A DNA stretch of 64,000 nt from an uncultured Oscillospiraceae bacterium (GCA_947625045.1 CANQMW010000007.1:49472-113471), one strand, 5' to 3'. Counted from the first letter of the stretch, positions 8,675 through 17,048 are shown. Notes: a model not told the origin generated them from the sequence alone. Numbers and translations: made by a program.

Positions 8675-9556
8675 ATGCAAGGTTCAAAAAAGCAACGCCG
8701 TCAGGACCTCTCTCAGTTTGACTCTATGACCACAGATGAACTGCGGGAGCTCCTAAGAAACGACGCTCTTAAAAAGGAGGCGGATGCCAGCCTAGATATC
8801 GATGCGACCCTATACATAGCCGGAGTGATAGCATCTCGGGAGAATGCCCCTGACACTGATGCCGCCTGGGAAGAGTTTGAACGGTCCTATCTGCCCGACG
8901 CCGGCGAAAAGACATTATATGAGGAGATCCTGTCCGATCCCGTTGAGCCGGTCAAGGCCTCTTCTGTCAGGGCCAAAACAAAGCGCCGCCTGCTTCGGTT
9001 TTCCCTCATCGCTGCGGCTGCGGCCCTTCTGATTTCCACAACGGCTTTCACAGCGGCTAAGCTCGGCTGGTTCCACACCTGGAATACAGAGGAGCTATGG
9101 TCACGACTGTCCCGCGAAGCGGCACCAGCGCAGGCGACCACCCTGCCAAAGCCCGCATACTACGATGAGATGGCCGAGGCTCTGGATTCCATCGGTGCGT
9201 CAGCGCACATGATCCCACTGTGGATGCCGGAAGGATATGAGATGACATCATATGAATCTCATATTAATAATCCAATAAAACAATACATCTTCGGCTTCAG
9301 TAATCCAAATCATCATAGTATAATTCTGCAATGTTCGTCAAATACCACTAGCAACATCTCTATATACTCCAAAGATGCCGGTTCTCCTGATATCTACACC
9401 GCTGGTGGTATAGACCATAGTATTCTCACCAATATGAGCAACTATGGTGCTATTTGGTGGAGAGAGAGCTACGAGTGTTTCCTTTACGGCTATGAATACA
9501 GAGACGACCTGATCAAAACTATTGATTCACTCTATATGGAGGTGCAAAATGAGTAA
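8675..9556 (+). CDS. Membrane anti-sigma factor with DUF4367-like outer domain
   Basis: 293-residue single-pass protein. The cytoplasmic N-terminus (1-110) is charged and helical and starts with a conserved-looking MTTDELRELLR segment. One membrane helix lies at about 108-128 (SLIAAAAALLISTTAFTAA). The external C-terminal domain (175-293) contains PLWMPEGYEMTSYESH and GAIWWRESYECFLYGYEY, resembling DUF4367 domains of clostridial anti-sigma proteins. The ATG is preceded by AGGAGG. It probably sequesters the ECF sigma encoded just upstream and senses an envelope signal. Its 3' end overlaps the next gene. Confidence 0.75.
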   Translation: MQGSKKQRRQDLSQFDSMTTDELRELLRNDALKKEADASLDIDATLYIAGVIASRENAPDTDAAWEEFERSYLPDAGEKTLYEEILSDPVEPVKASSVRAKTKRRLLRFSLIAAAAALLISTTAFTAAKLGWFHTWNTEELWSRLSREAAPAQATTLPKPAYYDEMAEALDSIGASAHMIPLWMPEGYEMTSYESHINNPIKQYIFGFSNPNHHSIILQCSSNTTSNISIYSKDAGSPDIYTAGGIDHSILTNMSNYGAIWWRESYECFLYGYEYRDDLIKTIDSLYMEVQNE

Positions 9557-9998
9557 GCGTTTTATCCATGTTACCGCCCTAGTTCTGGTATTGATGACCG
9601 TGTTTTCCATCCCTGCCGCTGCGGCGGCAGCTTCCGCACCCTCCCCAGCCCAGCCCCAGTCGGATGCCTACATTGCTTCATATCTTGCTGCTATTGATAG
9701 CTATAGCACTGGCACCGTAACAGTAGGGTTCAGTACAACCGGAACTGACATAATGGACACCGTCGGCGCCACCTCAATCATTGTTTATAAGTGGAACAGT
9801 ACACAGCCAGTAGGCTCCCTATCCTCTAGTTATACTTCATCCATGCTTGGCCACTACTGTTTTGGTCATAGCAACTCCTATACGTTTACCGTCACACCCG
9901 GCGAGAAATACTACGCAGTCGTATCCTGCTATGCAGCAAAAGACGGCGGCAGCAGCACACGGAAATATACCACCGCCTACGCCACTGCCAAGAAATGA
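9549..9998 (+). CDS. Small secreted protein of unknown function
   Basis: 149 residues with a clear Sec signal peptide (MSKRFIHV plus a hydrophobic stretch to AAAAA near residue 27). The mature domain is Ser/Thr/Tyr-rich, with a VTPGEKYYAVVSCYA strand suggesting a beta-sandwich. The frame opens at 9522, but the ATG at 9549 has GGAGGTG at correct spacing and overlaps the anti-sigma stop codon. As the last gene of the sigma/anti-sigma operon it may be an envelope-stress product or the sensed ligand; family not recognised. Confidence 0.7.
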   Translation: MSKRFIHVTALVLVLMTVFSIPAAAAAASAPSPAQPQSDAYIASYLAAIDSYSTGTVTVGFSTTGTDIMDTVGATSIIVYKWNSTQPVGSLSSSYTSSMLGHYCFGHSNSYTFTVTPGEKYYAVVSCYAAKDGGSSTRKYTTAYATAKK

Positions 9999-10037
9999 TC
10001 TTCCCCTATCCCCGCAAGAATAATTCAGCAAGAGAGG

Positions 10038-10415
10038 ATGGTCCCCATACACACGATCCAACGCACTGTAACTGAACTGAGCGGCCGGCGAAACAAATCC
10101 TGCTACTATGTTCTCTGCCGAGCCGTTGAGGCCGCTCTAAGCTGCCTTCCGGCGGAACCAAAGATGAACACGATCTGCGCCATGGTCCAAACCAGCACCG
10201 GTATGTCTGTCAACGCCATATCCAAGGCTCTCTCCCGGGTCACCGCCGACATCTGGGTCTACGGCAACAGGGACAAGCTACAGCAGATATACGGCCGGCC
10301 CATCCTGGAACAGCCAACGCCTAAGGAACTGGTCTCTGTCCTGGCCATGTACTGTCAGGCCCTGGAAAACAGTTCTCATGCCAAGTCCATCCTCTCCCTG
10401 AGCCCTGTATCCTGA
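10038..10415 (+). CDS. Spo0A C-terminal-domain-like DNA-binding protein
   Basis: 125-residue stand-alone protein resembling the DNA-binding effector domain of Spo0A, without a receiver domain. It shows an initial helix IQRTVTELSG, GYxYLREA-like CYYVLCRAVEAA, a central SVNAISKALSRVTADIW helix pair and GNRDKLQQIYGRPILEQPTPKELVSVLAMY. The last segment matches the WSRGN...FGY...KPTNSEF pattern of Spo0A. A second homologue lies convergent at 10670-10999. It may bind 0A-box-like DNA or interfere with Spo0A; function inferred only. Confidence 0.7.
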   Translation: MVPIHTIQRTVTELSGRRNKSCYYVLCRAVEAALSCLPAEPKMNTICAMVQTSTGMSVNAISKALSRVTADIWVYGNRDKLQQIYGRPILEQPTPKELVSVLAMYCQALENSSHAKSILSLSPVS

Positions 10416-10454
10416 ATCTTCCTTGCCGCCTGCCAAAATTGGCTGGCGGCAATT

Positions 10455-10673
10455 TTATGTGAGGTCTCCCTGCAGAAAAGCATTCTCAAAATCCTCCAGA
10501 GATGCTTTCTCCCTCTCCAGCCCTGTGATGAGACGATCGACCCTATCTTTATCATCGGTAAATGGGGCCGCCATAGCACATACTCGGCTCTCGGTGTCCT
10601 GCGCCAGGATGCCATATTTTCCTGTGAAACCACATATTACTAGTCGATATACCACCCCCCTCACTGGCCTCAC
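10455..10673 (-). CDS. DUF6514-like small protein
   Basis: 72-residue protein with a short beta N-terminus (YRLVICGFTGKYGILAQD) and an amphipathic C-terminal helix (DKDRVDRLITGLEREKASLEDFENAFLQ). The pattern matches, from memory, DUF6514 proteins of Clostridia; treat this as tentative. It overlaps the upstream Spo0A-C-like gene by 4 nt (ATGA), so the two form a coupled operon. Its partner role is unknown. Confidence 0.6.
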   Translation of the reverse strand: MRPVRGVVYRLVICGFTGKYGILAQDTESRVCAMAAPFTDDKDRVDRLITGLEREKASLEDFENAFLQGDLT

Positions 10674-10999
10674 TCTTTCCAGAGATGCTGCGCCAGCACA
10701 TTGATCAGCTCTTTCGGCGACGGACGCTCCAACAGCGGACGGCCATATATCTGACAGAGTTTTTCACGGTTTCCATTGTCCCATATGTCATCCACCGCCC
10801 TCGATAACGCTTTCGCCGCCGCCCCAGGCGTCATGCCAGCGTTCTTTTTGATCACGGCACACACCTCTTTCATCTGCATCCCGTCAGGCTGGTGATCCCT
10901 CACCACCTCTATTGCCCAGCACAGCACATAGTAGCATTCCTTGTTCCTTCTACCACTGATCTCAGTCACCAGCTGCATGATCTCCTGCAAACGAACCAT
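10670..10999 (-). CDS. Second Spo0A C-terminal-domain-like protein
   Basis: 109-residue paralogue of 10038-10415, sharing EISGRRNKECYYVLCWAIE, AAAKALSRAVDDIWDNGNREKL and IYGRPLLERPSPKELINVL. It lacks a receiver domain. It is encoded on the opposite strand and convergent with its paralogue, with the DUF6514-like gene between them. A stand-alone pair of such domains inside a mobile island suggests a local regulator or a modulator of host sporulation control; this is inference. Confidence 0.7.
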   Translation of the reverse strand: MVRLQEIMQLVTEISGRRNKECYYVLCWAIEVVRDHQPDGMQMKEVCAVIKKNAGMTPGAAAKALSRAVDDIWDNGNREKLCQIYGRPLLERPSPKELINVLAQHLWKE

Positions 11000-11133
11000 C
11001 CCTTCCTACATTTTGCCAGCCGGAATTATAAAACTTTCTCTTGGAATTATCTCCCGTTTTGACCGCATTTGACGGTCGCTGACAAAAACTGACGCCGCAC
11101 ATATTGTTATATGATGCCAGTTTCATAAAGGGC

Positions 11134-11162
11134 TTGACGCGCAGACATAAACCATATAAAAT
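11134..11162 (+). promoter_or_regulatory. Promoter of the hipBA-type operon
   Basis: TTGACG (11134-11139), 17-bp spacer, TAAAAT (11157-11162), in the AT-rich 250-bp gap before the HTH gene. No other feature is evident in 11000-11133. Confidence 0.6.
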
Positions 11163-11251
11163 GTAATCTATAGCATATTATATATTAAACAGCGCTTTAA
11201 AAGGAAATGTATTGCCTTTTATATGCTCACTGACTTGAAGGAGCGCATAGC

Positions 11252-11599
11252 ATGAAGCTAACAGCACGATCATCCAATGAAGAGGTTCTACAGGTTCTCG
11301 GCAAACGGATCCGGGAGGCGAGGATCAATATGAACATGACCCAGGGCGAAACGGCAAAAAAAGCAGGGGTAACGGCAAAAACGATCAGCCGGATCGAAAA
11401 CGGTGAAGACCTTGCCGTCTCTACGATGTTGAATGTGCTTCGCGCCCTGGGCCTGGTACAGAATATGGATGCTCTCATACCGGAGCCCACGGCCCGGCCC
11501 AGCATGCTCATGGCAAATGATAAGGAGAAGCAGCGCGTCCGTAAAAAGGCGAGCCGGGATGGGGCAGAAAAAAAGTGGAAATGGGGTGATGAAAAGTGA
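11252..11599 (+). CDS. hipB: HipB-type XRE antitoxin
   Basis: 115-residue XRE-family protein. The HTH is at residues about 10-70 (LGKRIREARINMNMTQGETAKKAG, then VTAKTISRIENGED). A basic C-terminal tail follows (KQRVRKKASRDGAEKKWKWG). The stop codon overlaps the GTG start of the HipA-type kinase (GTGA), the usual antitoxin-toxin order. Expected to bind the kinase and autorepress the promoter at 11134-11162. The name rests on context plus fold. Confidence 0.8.
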   Translation: MKLTARSSNEEVLQVLGKRIREARINMNMTQGETAKKAGVTAKTISRIENGEDLAVSTMLNVLRALGLVQNMDALIPEPTARPSMLMANDKEKQRVRKKASRDGAEKKWKWGDEK

Positions 11600-12882
11600 C
11601 CTTTGCCACGGTTTATCTCTGGGGAACAAAGGTCAGCGTCGTCGCGTTCGATGACCAGACCGGTGTCGGCTCATTCGAGTATGAGCGGAGCTTCTTATCT
11701 TCCGGGATAGAGATTTCCCCCATTGTAATGCCGCTTTCAACCAGAGTGTACAGCTTCCCCGAACTGCCCCGCAGGAGTTTCCATGGACTCCCCGGGCTGC
11801 TTGCAGACAGCCTCCCGGACAAGTTCGGTAACGCCGTCATCGACGCTTGGCTGCAGTCAGAAGGGCGCTCTCCGGAATCCTTCGACCCCGTAGAGCGGCT
11901 TTGCTATACCGGGGAGCGAGGCATGGGGGCACTGGAATTCGTACCCGCTACAGGACCAGCCCCCTCGGGGACCGAAAAAATCAGTCTCGCCAGTTTGGCA
12001 CGCCTGGCGTCGGATATCCTCCGCTCCAGACAGGGTTTCCATGTCCCCGCAGGAAAAGGGGCCATGAATGAGATCATTCGGGTCGGCACATCTGCCGGCG
12101 GCGCCCGGGCGAAGGCCGTCGTGGCCTGGAATGAGCGTACAGGTGACTTCCGCTCTGGTCAAGTCTCCGCCGGTGATGGTTATGACCATTGGCTGGTCAA
12201 GTTCGACGGGGTATCTGAAAACAGAGACAAAGAGGGCTATGACCCGCCGCAGTATACGCGGATCGAATATGCCTACTATCTGATGGCTTCCGCCGCTGGG
12301 ATCGATATGGAGGAGTGCCGGTTGTATGAAGAGGGCGGGCTGTATCACTTTATGACCCGCCGGTTCGACCGCGTCCGCAGCACAGGAGGCAAACTGCACA
12401 TGCAGACGCTTGCCGGCATCGCCCATTATGACTTCAACCTTCCCGGTGTATACAGCTATGAACAGGCCGCCGGCGTCATGCGGCAGATGGGCATTTCACA
12501 GGACGAGATCAAGCAGTTCTATCGCCGGATGGTATTCAACGTTTTGGCCAGGAACCAGGATGACCATACGAAGAACATCTCGTTCCTGATGGACAGAACT
12601 GGCAGATGGAGCCTGTCCCCGGCATATGATGTCACCTACGCATATAATCCGGATGGCATGTGGACCGGACACCATCAAATGACCATAAACGGGAAGGTGG
12701 ATGGCATCACCAAAGAGGACTTGCTGGCCTCTGCAAAGCACATGGGACTGCGAAAAACAGCCGCAGAGCAAGCCATCGCCGCAGTTATGGACAGCATCTC
12801 AAAATGGCCGGAATATGCTGAAAAAGCAAAGTTAAGCGACCAAACACAGTCAAGGCTCAAGCAGAGTTTTGTCTTGATTTAA
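11596..12882 (+). CDS. hipA: HipA-family serine/threonine kinase toxin
   Basis: 428 residues with the complete HipA fold. It has an N-terminal HipA_N domain (1-110, LPGLLADSLPDKFGN) and an ATP-binding glycine/serine loop (GTSAGGARAKAVVAW, about 158-172). The family Lys region HWLVKFDG follows. The catalytic block is NQDDHTKNISFLMD with Asp and Asn, then SPAYDVTYA carrying the metal-binding Asp. It appears intact. HipA kinases phosphorylate tRNA synthetases or other translation proteins and induce persistence; the target here is unknown. Translationally coupled to the antitoxin gene by a 4-nt overlap. Confidence 0.88.
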   Translation: MTFATVYLWGTKVSVVAFDDQTGVGSFEYERSFLSSGIEISPIVMPLSTRVYSFPELPRRSFHGLPGLLADSLPDKFGNAVIDAWLQSEGRSPESFDPVERLCYTGERGMGALEFVPATGPAPSGTEKISLASLARLASDILRSRQGFHVPAGKGAMNEIIRVGTSAGGARAKAVVAWNERTGDFRSGQVSAGDGYDHWLVKFDGVSENRDKEGYDPPQYTRIEYAYYLMASAAGIDMEECRLYEEGGLYHFMTRRFDRVRSTGGKLHMQTLAGIAHYDFNLPGVYSYEQAAGVMRQMGISQDEIKQFYRRMVFNVLARNQDDHTKNISFLMDRTGRWSLSPAYDVTYAYNPDGMWTGHHQMTINGKVDGITKEDLLASAKHMGLRKTAAEQAIAAVMDSISKWPEYAEKAKLSDQTQSRLKQSFVLI

Positions 12883-13005
12883 GCCCTCTTTAACCATGCA
12901 TAAGACATAGTCATTCATAAAAGACCCCATCAATGAACCAACGGTTTGAACAGCACCCCATTTGTTAGACAGTATGGTATACTGATAACGAATGGGGTGT
13001 TGCTT

Positions 13006-13350
13006 ATGCCAAAAGGGAAACCGAAATACAGCGGAGAATTCAAGCAGAGAGTCGTAGAGACAATGATGCGGGAGAAACTGAGCTACTGTGAGACAGCACG
13101 GGAATATGGAATAGCGGATCACAAGTCAGTTGCCAGATGGGAGCGCATCTATCTCGAGGAAGGGCCGGAAGGGCTGTATATTGAGCGGCGAGGGCGAGGA
13201 AGTAGAGGGTGTCCGTCAAAGGGACTGCGCCCGGAGGTAGAGGAAGATTTGCTGGCCGAGGTGCAGCGGTTACGGGCGGAGAATGCATATCTAAAAAAAT
13301 TGAATGCCTTGGTTGCCGAGAGGGTACGGCAAGAGAGAAAGCAAAAGTGA
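13006..13350 (+). CDS. IS150-type OrfA (HTH subunit)
   Basis: 114-residue transposase subunit with a HTH (KQRVVETMMREKLSYCETAREYGI) and a C-terminal leucine-zipper-like helix (LLAEVQRLRAENAYLKKLNAL). The ATG at 13006 follows a GGGGTG site and begins MPKGKPKYSGEFK, the family N-terminus. The longer frame from 12946 would include the inverted repeat. Near 13291-13297 an A7 run (CTAAAAAAATTG) lies exactly where a -1 shift joins OrfA to OrfB. Confidence 0.88.
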   Translation: MPKGKPKYSGEFKQRVVETMMREKLSYCETAREYGIADHKSVARWERIYLEEGPEGLYIERRGRGSRGCPSKGLRPEVEEDLLAEVQRLRAENAYLKKLNALVAERVRQERKQK

Positions 13351-14189
13351 TATGGGAACTAAGGCATGAACACAAGGTGACGCTGTTGCTGGACATTGCC
13401 GGTCTCCCTCGCAGCACATATTACTACTACACCAGAAAGCAGAAAGAGCCGGACAAATATGCTGGGTTGAAAGAGGAGATCTGCTCCATAGTGACAGAAA
13501 ACAAAGGGCGATACGGCTACCGAAGAGTAACGCTTGAACTGCAAAACCGGGGATTCCACTATAACCACAAGCTTGTTATGAAGCTCATGAAGCAGCTTGG
13601 CGTGAGCAGCAAAGTAAGAATGAAGAAGTACTGTTCTTACAAGGGAGAGGTCGGAAAGGCGGCCCCGAACCTATTGGAAAGAAACTTCTTTGCCGAGAAG
13701 CCGAACCAGAAATGGGTCACCGATGTAACGGAATTCTCTTTGTTTGGTGAGAAGCTATATCTGTCGCCTGTTCTTGATCTGTGCAGTGAGGATCTGGTCA
13801 GCTATACGATCTCCGAACGGCCAGGACTCGACATGGTCCTTTCCATGGTGGAAAAAGCGTTTACAACGATCCCGGATGATACGGGACTGATCCTGCACTC
13901 TGACCAGGGATGGCAGTACCGGCACAAGCACTACCAGGAAATGTTGAAAGCAAAAGGTGTTAAGCAGAGTATGAGCCGGAAAGGAAACTGCTTGGACAAC
14001 GCTGTAATGGAAAACTTCTTTGGGTTGCTCAAGTCAGAGCTGCTCTATCTGCAGCAGTTCGATTCCTTGGAACATTTCAAGGCTGAACTTATTGACTATC
14101 TCGACTACTACAATAATCGCAGGATCAAGGCAAAATTAAAGGGCCTGACACCTGCTCAGCACAGATACCAGACCCTTCGGGTCGCTTAA
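13209..14189 (+). CDS. IS150-type OrfB (DDE transposase), expressed by frameshift
   Basis: The integrase-core (rve) catalytic half. An HTH_21-like segment (LLLDIAGLPRSTYYYY) precedes the DDE core: WVTDVTEF (first Asp), LILHSDQGWQYR (second Asp) and DNAVMENFFGLLKSE (Glu). The frame is open from 13209, but conserved sequence begins only after the A7 slip site near 13295. The native product is therefore probably an OrfAB fusion made by -1 frameshifting. Intact to the stop. Confidence 0.9.
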   Translation: MSVKGTAPGGRGRFAGRGAAVTGGECISKKIECLGCREGTAREKAKVIWELRHEHKVTLLLDIAGLPRSTYYYYTRKQKEPDKYAGLKEEICSIVTENKGRYGYRRVTLELQNRGFHYNHKLVMKLMKQLGVSSKVRMKKYCSYKGEVGKAAPNLLERNFFAEKPNQKWVTDVTEFSLFGEKLYLSPVLDLCSEDLVSYTISERPGLDMVLSMVEKAFTTIPDDTGLILHSDQGWQYRHKHYQEMLKAKGVKQSMSRKGNCLDNAVMENFFGLLKSELLYLQQFDSLEHFKAELIDYLDYYNNRRIKAKLKGLTPAQHRYQTLRVA

Positions 14190-14223
14190 CTCATTATTTC
14201 GTCTAACTTTTGGTGTTCACTTC

Positions 14224-14564
14224 AGAGCGCTCTCGCCGGGGCGCGGGACATCATCGCCGAGACGGTGAGCGATGACGCGGCTCTTCGGAAGGACCTGCGG
14301 GCAATGCTGCTGCGGGACGGCGTCATAACCACCGCCGCCAAGGACGAGGACAGCGTCTACCGGATGTACTATGACTACCAGGAGCCGGTGCTCCGCATGG
14401 CCCCTCACCGGGTGTTGGCCGTCAACCGGGGCGAGCGGGAGGGATTCCTGAAGGTGACCCTCTCCGTGCCGAGCGAACGCATACTGGACCGGATCCGGCG
14501 GCGCCTCGTCCGGGGCAATGGAGAGGCCGTCCTATACTGCGAGTGTTCTTTCAGCATTTTCTGA
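14224..14564 (+). pseudogene. tex: Fragment of tex (S1-domain transcription accessory protein)
   Basis: In-frame translation from the IS edge gives ALAGARDIIAETVSDDAALRKDL and then MYYDYQEPVLRMAPHRVLAVNRGEREG. These are characteristic of the N-terminal third of bacterial Tex/YqgF-domain proteins. Both ends are missing: the left breaks exactly at the IS150 end, and the right drifts out of homology after GEAVLYCE. It is more GC-rich than its surroundings. Probably a relic of an IS-mediated deletion or a captured chromosomal piece. Confidence 0.75.
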
Positions 14565-14968
14565 AAAGTCCCTATTTCAATGGATTGCGGGTAGGCCCAG
14601 CGATATTTACATCAAAAAGCGGATTTTAACTCCGCATAATCGGCAGATCGACCATGGGCAGGATAATAAGCCTGCACGCTGACATAATGTATAACAGCGT
14701 CTGCTCCAAGGCCGCGTGCGTGTCCAGTTCCATCTCCCCCTGTATGCCCAGCCCACGGGACCTTCGCTGCGTCCATTGACCCTGACAACCGCGAGTACCT
14801 GTCCCAGGGCACGAAAGAGGCCAATAGCTGCCGCAACCAAGTGACCAGGCGGGAGACTATGAAACGTCTTGCTCTTCCTCCGTCCCCTTGGCGCGACATT
14901 TGAAGGGATGTGATAATAACTTTGCGATAGGCAGGATTAAGCAGGATATTTAATTTTGCAGATTTTGG
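14565..14968. other. Intergenic stretch without recognised gene
   Basis: Open frames on both strands exist (for example 14612-15169 minus), but none has a ribosome binding site or family resemblance. One plus frame (GTFAASIDPDNREYLSQGTKE at about 14757-14820) looks like an unidentified coding relic. Confidence 0.4.
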
Positions 14969-14997
14969 TTGCAATCCCTCTTTGGGCGTGCTATAAT
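14969..14997 (+). promoter_or_regulatory. Strong promoter upstream of a 71-codon frame
   Basis: TTGCAA (14969-14974), exactly 17 bp, TATAAT (14992-14997). It is followed after about 80 nt by a GGGAGGTG site and ATG at 15080, so a transcript with a structured-looking leader is likely. Confidence 0.65.
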
Positions 14998-15079
14998 GAG
15001 CATTACCCATTATCGGGCGTGTCTTCAGGTCGCCTGTGACTAGAGCAGGGAGACCATTTGGCAGGGAGGTGCTGTAGCT

Positions 15080-15295
15080 ATGACAAACACCGCAAGGACC
15101 TGTGTTATTCCGTACTGTCATGGGCACATACCCCAAGAGGTTGTTCAGCGGATGAAAAGCTTTCATCAATGTGAACGCAAAGGCTGGCTCTGTAAATGGG
15201 ATGGGCTAATGTGTTTTGAGTCACGTCCATCTCTTGCTTTTACGGGCTCCGATCGCTTAGTCAGCAATCAGAGGGGCGGGTTTATTTGTCCTTGA
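15080..15295 (+). CDS. Small Cys-containing protein of unknown function
   Basis: 71 residues, beginning MTNTARTCVIPYCHGHIPQEVV and containing five Cys and several His (CVIPYCHGH, CERKGWLC, MCFE, ICP). It is preceded by a good GGGAGGTG site and a near-consensus promoter. I do not recognise the family. The Cys/His spacing could bind a metal. It could be the 5' part of a degraded gene; no continuation is seen after the stop. Confidence 0.45.
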   Translation: MTNTARTCVIPYCHGHIPQEVVQRMKSFHQCERKGWLCKWDGLMCFESRPSLAFTGSDRLVSNQRGGFICP

Positions 15296-15408
15296 TGCGT
15301 TGCACCCGCAGTCAAAGAATGCATATAATGGCTGTAGGCGTTGGGGATAAGCGGATTGGATTGAGTTCATAATAGAAATCGATTAAACTACTTTTTGGGG
15401 TAAAATCA

Positions 15409-15603
15409 GTGAATGATATGAAAAAAAAACGTGCCTCTTCGGATACGGTCATCGTACCGGTGCCGGAGAAGTTTTCTTATTTCTATAAATTCGACGATGT
15501 CAAGTGCAGTGTTGCCAACAGCGGGAAAAAGTGTCCGGTTTCCGCCATCCGATTTGACAAGGATGATGAAATACTGGAGTGGCTCATCAGTTCCAGTGTT
15601 TAA
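15409..15603 (+). CDS. Doubtful small protein
   Basis: 64-residue frame (MNDMKKKRASSDTV, then FYKFDDVKCSVANSGKKCPVS). A GGGG site lies about 12 nt upstream, which is suboptimal. The opposite strand is also open (15406-15774). No family recognised; it lies 200 bp before the membrane-protein cassette and could be a short leader gene. The remaining gap to 15807 shows nothing else. Confidence 0.3.
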   Translation: MNDMKKKRASSDTVIVPVPEKFSYFYKFDDVKCSVANSGKKCPVSAIRFDKDDEILEWLISSSV

Positions 15604-15807
15604 AGGAGCGCCATAAGATAAGGGGTCACAATCGTATTGAGCGGAACGGCAGCTTGATTCATATTTGTTTGTTGCTTGCCGGTGCAGCTTGTCATAGGCA
15701 AAGCACCTACCGGAAAAGAGCGGAGACCCGCAATGTGGTTTCTGCTCTTTTTCGTTAAGTCTGCCGCATATCAATAAGCCCGAGAGAACAGAGAGGCATT
15801 TTCGACG

Positions 15808-17031
15808 ATGACAGTTTTTGCCCTAATAGCAGTAGCCATCCTAATAGCAGTAGCCATCCTAATGTTTATATCTCTTCTCGTTCTAGAAATTGAATACCAC
15901 GGATACATAGGTCAGTCTGCAGGTACTCACGAGGAACAGATTGCTTTTCCTGCTGAAAAATATTTCCGGCATGAGATCTGCTCGCGGGTGTTACATGTGC
16001 TGACATTTTTATTGGCGGCTATTGTTGCCTATCTAACGCTAAGGGAATGGCTTTTGCCGTTATACGCTCTTGTGATGGTGCTGCCCTTGTCAGTCTGTAT
16101 ATATCGAATCCTGTTTCGGTGTAATTTCCACACGCTCTCCGATCTCTTTGTCATGATGGCAGTAGTACTGCTGTATGTCGGTGTGCTGACACTTGGTGAT
16201 AGCACTGCCGGCCTATTTCAAACTGGTTTGAGTGAAGAAAGATTGGCGGCCATGTTCAGCTCGGTGAGTCCTCTTATCAGCGGCGGCGTTGTACTCACTA
16301 TTGTACTCAAACTTATAGAGGAGAGCGGCAAAAGCTGGCTGGCCAATTCAGCAAGGACGAACGCAAATGTGACCAGTGGTACGCAGAAGCGTTTCTCACA
16401 GGTTCGGCAGATCATCCTCAGCAATCGGCGCCACGGCTTCTTCGTCTCTTTGTTTCTTGTTGTGGCGATGTCTGTGGCAGAGATTATTTATTCTCTCATC
16501 TCCAGCCAGTCAGATCGTGTGACTTCTACGGGCACCGCATCACTTGCAAAGATCATTTGTTCTCTTCTCTCCGGCCAGTCGGATCGCATGGCTTCTTCAG
16601 GCGCTGCATCGGTACATTTGCCTCTTCTTGCCGACATCGGGCTGCTTTCCATACTATTTTGCGTGATTGGCTTTGTATTGTCTGCATATATGTCGGAAGA
16701 GGCGCTTTTAAAAGCTGAGCGAGCTTATTTGGGATACACAGCAGCAAAGCTAGTCCGGCGGTTTGATAAAGAAAAAACACATCGTGACGGGGGTCGATGC
16801 CCCTGCATAATACGCCTGTCCTATTGGTGGAATGATAAAGGAACACAGAAAACTACGTATTTATGGGATGATTTCCGGCAGGTCTTCTTTCATTTTTGCT
16901 ACAGCGCAAAGGATATCGTCAGCAATAAGGAATATGAATCCTGCGTAACGCGCATTGTGGCCGACGTCCTGGAACGGCGCGGGACAAAATGGCAGCTTAA
17001 TAATGGCCAGAGCATGCCAGATCCGAGCTAA
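15808..17031 (+). CDS. Multi-pass membrane protein, first gene of unknown cassette
   Basis: 407 residues with about six membrane helices: 1-28, 65-85 and 89-108 region, 117-133, 150-170, 212-232 and 273-295. A soluble C-terminal region (300-407) contains KLVRRFDKEK and a WWNDKGTQKTTYLWDDF segment. Two internal duplications are visible. An 18-bp direct repeat at the extreme N-terminus encodes LIAVAI twice. A tandem ~22-residue repeat (AEIIYSLISSQSDRV.. / AKIICSLLSGQSDRM..) lies near 225-270. It is separated by only 17 bp from the next gene. It probably anchors or acts as the membrane component of the three-gene system; family not recognised. Confidence 0.7.
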   Translation: MTVFALIAVAILIAVAILMFISLLVLEIEYHGYIGQSAGTHEEQIAFPAEKYFRHEICSRVLHVLTFLLAAIVAYLTLREWLLPLYALVMVLPLSVCIYRILFRCNFHTLSDLFVMMAVVLLYVGVLTLGDSTAGLFQTGLSEERLAAMFSSVSPLISGGVVLTIVLKLIEESGKSWLANSARTNANVTSGTQKRFSQVRQIILSNRRHGFFVSLFLVVAMSVAEIIYSLISSQSDRVTSTGTASLAKIICSLLSGQSDRMASSGAASVHLPLLADIGLLSILFCVIGFVLSAYMSEEALLKAERAYLGYTAAKLVRRFDKEKTHRDGGRCPCIIRLSYWWNDKGTQKTTYLWDDFRQVFFHFCYSAKDIVSNKEYESCVTRIVADVLERRGTKWQLNNGQSMPDPS

Positions 17032-17048
17032 AAGAAGCGCCGACGCAG

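Larger units (their letters stand above)
12947..14224 (+). mobile_element. IS3-family (IS150-group) insertion sequence
   Basis: Two overlapping frames flanked by imperfect 24-bp terminal inverted repeats (12947-12970 and 14201-14224). Both outer ends begin TGAA and both inner ends finish GTTAGAC, as in IS150-group ends. No convincing target duplication is visible, and the right end abuts a tex fragment directly. Confidence 0.85.

Noticed and set aside
14612..15169. 185-codon minus-strand frame
   Set aside because: Low-complexity-free but unlike any protein; it runs across the strong plus-strand promoter at 14969-14997 and has no ribosome binding site.
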